Part shown: piece after piece, positions 10,726 through 20,900 of the stretch
How positions within the stretch are numbered: the stretch's first letter is position 1
Layout of the letters: every line of letters begins with the position of its first letter
DNA from: Phoronis australis
Lineage: Eukaryota; Phoronida; Phoronidae
Direction: 5' to 3'
Length of the DNA stretch: 36,769 bases
NCBI GenBank assembly: GCA_002633005.1
Contig: NMRA01000041.1
Location: forward strand, 218,697-255,465
Made by a program: the position numbers and the translations under genes
The notes under the pieces: generated by a model
Told to the model about the DNA's origin: nothing
What the model saw: only the letters and a program-made list of their open reading frames with translations
Databases searched by the model: none

Positions 10726-11225
10726 CTAATATGGTGAATCTGCAGTGAATGTAGTAATATAAAGGACTCTCTTAATCAATCGCCAGCAGACAACTGCTTT
10801 TTGGTCGACTGTTTAGGATGTCTGCCATTGAAGCAATAGGTACCGGTTATGAAACTTGGATGTGGTTATTTTTCACTATATTGGTGCTCAACAACTGCAT
10901 ACGTACTCATGATGGCAGAAAGGGACCACACTGCCTTGGGAACTTGTTACTGAATGGCTGGGGGCCGATCTGATGTTGGGTTCCAGGTGCGGCGTTACCC
11001 TTAATCATTGGATGGGGAAGAGTGTGGTGAACCTGCAGTGAGTGTAGTAATATAAAGGCCTCTTACCTCTCTTAATCACTTGCCTACGCACAATATCATA
11101 TGCTCATTGGTCGACTGATGCCTGACATTGACAACTAAACTTAAAAGTCAAAGGCAGCACGGCCAAGGCCATGGCAAGGCCAAGGGGTTCAAAACTTGGA
11201 TTAGATGATTTTTCACCACACTACA
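10726..11225. repeat. Diverged direct duplication, ~295-bp offset
   Basis: Copy 1 (about 10726-10885) and copy 2 (about 11022-11225) share GTGAA(T/C)CTGCAGTGA(A/G)TGTAG, TAATATAAAGG, CTCTCTTAATCA, TTGGTCGACTG, GACATTGA-type sequence, then AACTTGGAT and ATTTTTCAC. Copy 2 has an insertion rich in GGCCAAGG. Confidence 0.8.
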
Positions 11226-11302
11226 GTAAATGCTTAGACCTCGGAATACATTTGGATTAAAGTGAAGTGACAAATTGCAAATATTCATTTGCACAGTTAA
11301 TT

Positions 11303-11479
11303 CGGTAATGGTGACAAATACGCCTCCAGTCCCAAGCCTCCCGAGTCCCAAGGTACTTCTTTTCTTTAAATACTCACATATATGTGGGTCGGTTTCAGTT
11401 AGGAGATATAAAATGACTATTCTTTTTATCTATCTGGAAAAAAAGAAGTACCATGGGAGCGTATTTGTCACCATTACCC
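11303..11479. mobile_element. Small non-autonomous TIR element (MITE-like), 20-bp perfect TIRs
   Basis: Perfect 20-base inverted repeats at 11304-11323 and 11459-11478 (GGTAATGGTGACAAATACGC). A further mirrored 12-mer GGTACTTCTTTT lies inside at 11352-11363 and 11441-11452. TTAATT flanks both ends (11297-11302 and 11480-11485), as expected of a target-site duplication. No coding capacity; superfamily not assigned. Confidence 0.75.
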
Positions 11480-11873
11480 TTAATTACATTCTGTAAACAG
11501 GTAAAACCCTTCAACAATGACCACAAACCGGCAAAATTTTTACTAAAAACTTTAGCTCACCTGTCTTACTATAGTTTGTTCGACTCACGCTTGGTGTCGC
11601 TTGAGCTCAGTTGTTAGAATTCAGGCAAAATTAACATTTTATGCTTGAAAAAAATCAAATAAACCAACAAAATTGTTTTAAAAATGTTATTAAGTAGTAA
11701 AACAAGAGTCAACTAGTTAAATATTTGTCAAACAAGTTTATTCGAATGACCATAAAAGTGTTTCCGGTTTAAGCAAAACATTCATTCAGCTAACAAGTTG
11801 CTCTGCTTTTCACCTTCGTAGAATGTTAAAGTCACAAATGTGCTAATCACTTGTGTTGTTTAGGATCTGTTCC

Positions 11874-11903
11874 ATGGACGACGAAAGCCGATACAACAAA
11901 AAA
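11874..11903 (+). CDS. CCM2: CCM2 first recognised coding exon
   Basis: Encodes MDDESRYNKK, donor GTAAGT, phase 0. An acceptor-like TTGTGTTGTTTAG ends at 11863, ten bases before the ATG, so an upstream leader or coding exon is likely. The start codon lacks a purine at -3, so initiation further upstream cannot be excluded. Confidence 0.7.
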
Positions 11904-14900
11904 GTAAGTTTTGGTTGACCATTTTAAAGCGGCGACACTCCTTCCGTCCCACCAACTACTCGCTCATCTGAATTCTAAAGTCGGAGTAAAGCCGAGAATG
12001 ACACCCGATTTAATTAGTTTTTGTTACCGTCTTAGTCGGTCTATATCCTCATCACCTCGTATACAGTCGATCTCACCAGCTTAGTGTGTGCCGCTGGTGA
12101 CAGTATCAGTGTGGCGTGTGAACTTAGGCAATTACATCACCCTGGATGCCGCAGGCTTACTCAGGTCAGGGGCGATACTACATCCCCACACGAATTACAA
12201 AATACAGGAAGTAAAATCAAGTGAAACATGCATATATGCACATGGAGTTATAATTAACACATACCATAAATATTTAGTAGACGATTCAGTCAAGATAATT
12301 TGAACAAATCGATGAAAATCTGTCGCGGTTTGCTCGAGTTTCTCTTACCGGAGCCATTTTGAGGAAGTTACATGAAATCAGGCATGTTGACGAATAAAAA
12401 GTCCAAGGAACACAAATCTTACAAATTTCACCTGATACCTTCCCATGCTATTTTGGCAAAGGTGATGTGTGCCAGCGTTACACGCTTCGCTCAGTCTCGC
12501 GCTAGCGTTAACCTAACTCACGGGACTCAGTTGAAATACTTTGTGGTTATTGCGCGCCAGGTGAAAAAGTTAACGGTAACCAAAAAAGTGGAGTTGGACT
12601 TCTTCACCAAAGTCACCTTAATTCTCGTAACTTAGCTTCATCGAAGATATGTGTAGAAGTAGAAAGGACCACTGAAGAAAGTAAGCGCTTTTTTATGTGA
12701 TAGTTTTATAGGTGTGGAATGTATTTTTGACATCCTAAAAACTCATAATTCGTGGCCGGATTTGGCCTACTGCCCGTTTAAAATACACGGGACGAAATTA
12801 GTGGAGAAAGCGATGGGAAGTGTTGTAGCCCCTATCTGGCCAACCGAGGGGCTACGTGTTGCTGAGTGCAAACTATGAAGCTGTGAGAAAAGTGGTTCCT
12901 GGCAGTTCAGAACGAAAAGTATGCTGTTAATACCAAGTATGAGGCCGTGAAATATTTCCTTGTCTGTAGCCATGAAATCATTCTATTTCATAATGAATTA
13001 TTTGTGGAAGGGGAATCTAGTTTCATAGCCCCCGATGAGTAAAAAGATTTGCAATTTCTCGCTGAATTTGCCAAAACGTTAATGTGCACATTTCTTTGGT
13101 TCTGGTCTTTAGACAATATTGGTACTGCCACTAGAGGGCTCACTATGTACCCCTATAGGTGGCGTTGGCTGTTCTCAGTATGGCAGCCTCCAGCTTACAG
13201 TCTCTGTGAACACTTCTACAGGTACATTAGCTTTAGATTCATATATACTGTTAGTTAAAGCACACGGTTCAGTTTGTTATTACTTTATTATTCGTGTTTT
13301 CAACTTTCACAGCCAACTAACACGGCTGGTTTATGTTCGTAATGTTTCCAGTCCTGCGTGACCGTCCTGATTGGGTTTCGAGCCTTGAGGTTGTAACGAA
13401 CGTTTTGTACTAGTCTTATAGAACTGAAAAAAAGTGCAGGTCTAAAATTACTACATACGGGTGTACTCTCCTGTTTGTATTTCGCAGAGGAATAATTCTA
13501 ATTTATCAACGAACAGATACCAGACTTCCCACGACCGACCTCTGGAAGTTGGCCTTTGTACGGCTATGGTACATTCATAATTTCTATAAATCCACAACAG
13601 CGAAATAAAACAACTCATTTGTTTAAAAACTCAGTGTAGTTGTGAGGGTTTTACATCGAATTTTGATGATTTATTGGTGTAAAACGATGATTTTTAGGGA
13701 TAAGCTGACACCAGTAAGTGTGTTGTGAACTGCGGATCCGACTATTTTAGAACCTAAAACGTCATTGGTTAATTTCAGTGCCCCTATCTGCCATCTGGTG
13801 TCAGGTAAATCAAATTTCCTTGACACATTTAGAAAACTGCAAAAGGTCTTACCGATTACATTTTGCCCCTTCCCCTAACAATTTCAACAAATCAAATCAT
13901 CTGCCATCTTCTACTTTTAGCTGTTTACCAAATGACGTCATAGGTCAGGACATTCAAGTAAATTTTATTTCTTCTTGTCCGACTGATTGACTTGTGCGAC
14001 TGGACAAGTTAGACAAAAAGTTAATGTTCAGCCCTGTTTGGTTTGTTACCAAATTACTTTTGGCACGTATTGTATATTCTGATTGTTTTTTATAACTCAA
14101 AACAATTGTCTGCATTTTGCTTCCAACTCTGGTGGACAAAAAGCCAAAAGCATCGCATTATACAAAATGGGTCAAGATTTCAATGCAAAGGCAATATTTG
14201 CATCCTTAAAAAGTCACAAATGAATTTGTGTATCCTGTTGACTGGCCTATTGTAAAATTAAGTAGTATTAAACTTCAATACAGAAATGAATTACAGTGCC
14301 CAGATAATCTAAACATAGCCTTGTTTTTAGGAGAGTTTATGGTTGTTCACTGATGTAATGAACCATGATGGATGATGGTGTGCATCGCTCTTGTATTGAA
14401 ATCTACATGTACTGTATGGGGTATGTGAAATATTGAAATCTACCTGTACTGTGTGGGGTATGTGAAATATTGAAATCTACCTGTACTGTATGGGGTATGT
14501 GAAATATGGAAATCTACCTGTACTGTGTGGGGTATGTGAAATATTGAAATCTACCTGTACTGTGTGGGGTATGTGAAATATTGAAATCTTCCTGTACTGT
14601 GTGGGGTATGTGAAATATTGATGATGTCACTGACTATTATCTTATTTAGGCTCCCAGAAAACGAGCCAGTAATAAAGAAGACCCGACATCTTATGAGCGA
14701 TACCCTGCACGGCGCAAGCTGAAAACTTATCAACTTTCACCACCAGATTACACCGTTGATGCCAAAATACTCATAGATGACTGCATTGAAAAAGAAGTAA
14801 AGGTATGACTACTAGTATCCTTGTATAAAGGGAATGTTTTTAACCCAGAGGAGGTGAGATATGAAATTTACCTGAGCCATATATTGTGGCATCTGCGATG

Positions 14901-17900
14901 CATTGAATTACAGTCGGGCAAAAATCGATGTTTGTCTTAAAAGGTTGAAATTGGCCAAACCTGACCTCAGGATTTTTTGTTGTATTGAATGTATACAAGT
15001 TGAACAAAAAATACTGATTTTCCATCTGGCTGAGATATACAGTCACCTTGTTGTTTTAACATTTTGATGGGTCATGTTGCCACAACAAATTAATTCCCTT
15101 CTTCTTTCTTTGAATAACATTAGTATTCTCTAAAAGGTGCTCTGTAGCAAACTAATCCCACTGAACTTATGTGGCCACATTTAACCATTGGCAACTATAC
15201 GAGGAAGTAGATATCACTCTCATGAACATATTTCCTTCATTTATCAACTCGTCTCAGTGACTATGTTCGTGTTCCATGTTGGGTGGTCTGCGAGTCGTGT
15301 TTACAAGTCCGGGCACATTTTTTTGCATACGTAAGCTACGTTTGGTAAGTCTAACATATTGTATAGCACTGATTGAGCCAACTGTGTTTGTAAGTGTGTG
15401 AACTGTGTTTGTGAGTCGATGTATTGAGCTTACCCGGTCTGTTGAACTATATGAGTATGGCAGCTATGATGTATGAGTAGCCTATACAATGTACATTTCA
15501 TGTATTAATTTCATTTGCCATTGTTTCAGTATGCGGGCACTATTTCCAATGTCCCCATAGCTCTAGACAGTACCAATAGAACAGAAGTCTTACGAGTGGT
15601 TGACGAGGGGCGGGTAGGTTGTGTTTTTGTGTAGGGCACTGGTTAGTTGAAAGAATGTGACACCGAGAATTGAGAAATTTTCACTTTGTTAAATGTCCGT
15701 TGTTCAGCTGCAGAAACCAATATCTGTGACTTCAGTTGTCTGATTTTACTATGCATCTTCATTTTAAAGTTCACAAAATTGTGTATTTATTTTATTGAAT
15801 TTCCTGAAAATATTTGAAAAGTGTGCAAACCCCAAAATAGTCCTCAGGAAGAAAGATTCACTCACAAATCTCTTCCACAATTCTCTATTGAAATAAAAGT
15901 CTTGTTGTAGTTTATCATTGTGGTGAATGCTCTTTGAATTAATTTCATTGAAGTTCGTGACGGCGTTGATATAGATATGCCTGGACATATGTTTGGTGCT
16001 GGCAGTCGAATGCTAGGAAGTATGTTATTTTTTGTATTTGGCTTGTGGCGTCTGTTGCGGCAATCTTTCTCTGTTATCTAGCGAAACAAAGTGATTCCCG
16101 GGACTCTCACTGCTGACCATGATGCTATCCTTAGTCTCAGTGTCAACAACATCAAAATAAGCCGGCGAGATGGAGTGGAGGTATTGTCTACTGTCTCACT
16201 TTGTTCTATCTGTTTTGGTTAATGTTCCAGCCATGGATTTTCAACAGTGTCACAAACGCCAGTATTTCTGTTGCACTCTACTCAACATCCCCCTGATTTT
16301 TGGAGTTTCTCGTAATTTAAATGCCACTGGCAGATTTGGTGGTTGTTAAAATTATTTTACAAATAATAATAAGTTCATTGATTTGTCTGTTTCGGTTACA
16401 TTTTTCTCAAAATGGGATTTGTACTAAGCAATGCATTTGTAGTGGTGTGCGTGTGTGCATGTGCAAAATGAATAAGGTGAAACCTCTAAGGATGAACAAC
16501 TTGTGGATGTGTCAGTGATGTTTGATGTCTGCTCTTTGTTGTACAGGAGATGCTGGCCAGGATACCTATATATGAAGTAGCGACCATTTGCTATATACGG
16601 GATGACGCGCAGCATTGCTTGGCTATCAAATATGGTGAGCTGGTTTCCGTACATTAACCTTTGCTATCCTTTAATGTGGACACAGGAGCATGTGCGCAGA
16701 AATTATCCTCTGAATTATGCCGTGTTTGAATAATGTGATGTTGTGAAGACAAAGTTTTAGAAAATTTGCCGCCAAAACAGTACAAAGCAAAATCAGTGTT
16801 TATTATGTGCACTACCCTTCGGTTTTTAAATCAACGACTGGCTATCTTACTACTCAGGTGGCAACATGAACCAATCAGTTGCCGAATTGTTGCACAAATT
16901 GAAGAGTTTCTCTGTAAAACGAGATATCTGGCAAATTTGTTATCTGAATGTGACTGTCTTGCATAGCATTTTGGAAAGAAACAGCTTGTCACTGAAGGTT
17001 ATTATCGGGTTTTGCAAAAAAGGGTTGAGCTATCGAGTGGTCCTGCTGATTGACAATGACGTGGTAAGTGTTTCTAAAATTTCAAGTTTGGCAGATATCT
17101 CATATTGCGTTGAAAATTTTCACTAACTCATGACAAACGTTACTTGTGATTGGCTGGCACCTATATTCTCCCCTCAGCTTTATATTGATATGTCCCAAAT
17201 TCAGTAATCACTATTTTGTTCAATTTTGTCTTACATCACTTACAAGTGCACTGTGGGTGTGTAGGTTTTTACAATTTTCACAGTTTTGATCAATGTACTA
17301 TAATCACTATTGGAAATTCCCTTATATAATACAATGTGTGTAAATATTATAATATAATGTGTGTAAATATCATAATACAATGTGTTAATATCATAATACA
17401 ATGTGTGTAAATATCATAATACAATGTGTGTAAATATCATAATACAATGTGTTTAAATATCATAATACAATGTGTTTAAATATCATAATACAATGTGTGT
17501 AAATATCATAATACAATGTGTGTAAATATCATAATACAATGTGTGTAAATATCATAATACAATGTGTGTAAATATCATAATACAATGTGTTTAAATATCA
17601 TAATACAATGTGTGTAAATATCATAATACAATGTGTTTAAATATCATAATACAATGTGTGTAAATATCATAATACAATGATAGTGTGTGTTTTGTGGAGA
17701 AGGCTTAATACTAACATTTAAAATTCATCTTCATTCACTAGTTTTCATGGAATTGATTTTGGATGCCTTAATTAGCACCTTGTTTTTGCAGGAAAGCCAG
17801 ACGAAGTCAAAGAGTTTTGCCACTTGGCAGTTTTGTTCTGTCCCAGTCGGGTAAGTATTCCAAGATATTTGTCTGTGCTATTTGAGTAAAATGACTTTGC

Positions 17901-20900
17901 AGTTTTTCGTACTGACTGGTTTGATAAGAGTTGAGTCATTACCAGAAATAATAAATTTTAAATTAAATTTGAAGTGTTATTGAGGAGCGGTGATTTCCCG
18001 CATCTAGACTTTGAGTGAGATTTAGGGATACACCACGTTGCTCTTTCTTGGTGGAGGGGAGCTTTCAGGAATCCTCAGTACATATATGAGTGCATTTTGG
18101 TGTCATTTTAGCCTATGTGATCATCTGGTTTTAGTCTGATTAGTTTATTTGTATCCAGATTGGTAAATTCATTAATCTAATTCCTCAAAGCCTGACCACT
18201 GAAGGTTTCTCATGACTAAAAATGTAGAGACATGTGAATTGTTCCATGAAGATTGGGCTTGGGTCCAAATTGCCCATCTACATTTCATCTCTTGGCAAAT
18301 TCTTAATCAAAAGTCATTTTAGACAGTACCAAATAAAATTTCAAGGGTGCTTGTATGAAGACATGCTTATAACTTTTGACCGTGCGCCATTCATGAAAAC
18401 TAACAGGTGACTGTGGGGAAACAGCTCATTGGCTAAACTCAAAAATACTGTTGCCGGACCTCTCTGTGATCTAATTATTGTAAACACAGTGGATGGTATG
18501 ATCACCAAAACGCACAGGTGGCCAAGCCTGCGATGATCACATTCTCTGAACACCCAGTACAAGCTCTGCAGACATTTTGTCTGTATATGAGATGTTGAAC
18601 CCAGAGCCAGTAGGTTGACTCACTACGGTTTAGTCCACATCTATGAATCATGCACAGCACCTTTTTTGTCACCCTATGGATGAAGAAATTTCCAACTGCA
18701 GGCATGGCATACTGTGTTCTAAGAGTAAAATTATTGTTGCTTTACATTTTGCCCACCCTGTATTTCAGTCTGCCTCAGAAGAACTGTGTTCACTTGTTGG
18801 ACAGTGTTTCCAACATGTGTACACTGAAGCAGCACTTGGTGAACTGGAAAATGCTGTCAATCCACCCAGTGAGTAACTGTCTAAATACTACATGTAGCAT
18901 AGCAGCAAGGTATTGTGCGTCATTTTATTACCACTGTCCTACAGTAGTTTTAACCACAGGCAAAAGTCAAAGTTATAGTTTGGGTAAGGCAGAAGTCGAA
19001 AACATCTTGAAGTTTTGTTTACGTAGAATACAAGCTCATTGTGAGCAGTTTTTTCATGTTGACCAATTGACTAGAATTTGTATTTAGGCTGATTATGGTA
19101 GAAATGTGAGTTATCACCTACTGAGTTTTTGACCAGGGATAATCAAAGTCATGCTTGGTAACAGTTTTCAACACGTTAGGAAGACAAGTTTCCCAAATTC
19201 GTGAAACTGTCATAATTATTTCAGTTGAGAGTACTACAGCAATCTATTGTAAATAGTGATGATTGTCGTTGAGTTGTCACAAAATCACTCTTCCAACTTT
19301 AAAATAATACAAGTTAGTATCCTACGGTGATTCTTCACTACCTGCAAAATGGCAGACAAAGTCAAGTAAAATTTGATTTTGTCAGGTCTTTACTAAAAAC
19401 AAGTGAAATGAAAAATTTTGTTTAATGTTAGCTTGGTCTGTACGGTGTACATGTCACAAAACAGTATTTGTCAGGGGTTGGAATTTTTCTCTTTTAGGAG
19501 GATTACGGTTTCGATTTCCTATTATTTGATTTCCAGTTTCTTCTTTTCGTCTCTTTTTTTTCTCATTTTTGACATAATTCAATGGCATTTAAAAACATTT
19601 TATTTCAGTTTAATTTTACATCACAAAAATATTTTCATGACACAATCCTATTTATGTGTTAGAACAATACATCAACTGGGAATTTTCCCCCTTTTTTCAT
19701 TGGTCATTCCAAGCCCTGATTTTTTGAAGCTCCCATCATCTGCTGCTGGTTAATCAGCCTTTGCAAAATGACAGTTTTGTTAAGCGAAGAATTTCCATGT
19801 TGCAAACAAGTTTGAGAGCTTTATTGATAGTTTTCCGTTTGCACACCTACCTCAGACCAAAGTCCAATAAAAGATCTAATGTACCCAGAGTCGTTAATGT
19901 AGTTAAAGACTGGCGTATACATGCGAGATTTGACATCAGACTTCAGGTGGTTCATCCGATAACACCCAGGTACAGTGATGTAAGATCAATGTGCCTACCT
20001 GAAACCTCTTGCCTTCACTGCCTGTCAACTTTTCACGTGCAATGTTAGTTGAAACAAACTAGTATTTAATCTTAATAATTGCTACACAAACTATTTCATT
20101 ATTTTGCAGGTCTTCCCGATATGTAAGTATAGTTCCCCAGAGCTCTTTAATGTTTATATACGTACTTTAACTCTCCCATGAGATATAGAAATGATCAGTA
20201 TAGTAAATCTTAAGCTGCTTTCTTGCACCCCTCTCACAGATTCAAAAAGCAACAAAAGTCTGCTTTTTACGATATAGTCAAGTTTAACAAAAGTATTTTT
20301 CTTTATAGCCCAAGTCTCAAAATAATGTTTTTAAGTCTGGTCTGCACGCCACTTGTTGGCCATGCCGCGTGAACTAATGAACAGATTTTTGTTCTGACCA
20401 GGTCTCAAGCCCAGAACCTTCTGCTTACCTAATTTTGCAGACACCATGCTCGAGTTCCAGTCGAGGCGGAACATTTTTCAGACTTAGGTTCATTAGGTCA
20501 CACGATATGGCCAACAGGTGGCGTGCAGACCAGATTTGAAAATGTTAGTGATCTATACATCCATGCCATTTCAAGATTATTTAAATAGCCTGAGTGAGAT
20601 TTAATATGTTTGTTAAATTATAACTCAAGATGTCCTGGTTCATGTTAAATCAGGATGCTTTGTACTTGTTTTTTCCTCAGGTTTGAATTAATTTGCAGAG
20701 TGCTGTAAGGCTAGCATTCTGGTTTATTGTCTCGTTTTACACTTTTCGGATATTTCTGTTTCAGAAGTCGGTTTTTCTCTTGTAGTTTCGCTTTAGAAGA
20801 TTTGTTGGTGGATTGTCTTTGTTTATTTTTACTCGTAGCTTACACTGAACATAATGAGTTTCACTGTTATTACTGTAACTCAAACCACACCTTCATGGCA

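Larger units (their letters stand above)
9337..11873. other. Interval between divergent TMEM68 and CCM2 start codons
   Basis: About 2.5 kb separates the two start codons. It presumably contains both promoters and 5' leader exons, because a splice-acceptor-like site precedes each first coding exon (minus strand before 9454; plus strand TTGTTTAG ending at 11863). No TATA box or transcription start could be assigned. The interval also holds palindromic, duplicated and TIR elements listed separately. Confidence 0.5.

Noticed and set aside
13131-13144. CTCF insulator between genes
   Set aside because: One partial motif inside an intron; kept only as a low-confidence site and not raised to a finding.
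17326-17679. CRISPR-like array
   Set aside because: Units are head-to-tail with no unique spacers; the DNA is eukaryotic. It is a minisatellite, as is 14394-14621.
18650-19087. 145-residue open frame overlapping CCM2 exon 7
   Set aside because: It is a shadow in another frame; the CCM2 frame in the same place has the conserved EELCSLVGQCFQHVYTE sequence and proper splice sites.
19418-19753. 111-residue Phe/Ser-rich open frame in CCM2 intron 7
   Set aside because: T-rich intron sequence translates to hydrophobic residues; it overlaps a TIR element and has no family resemblance.
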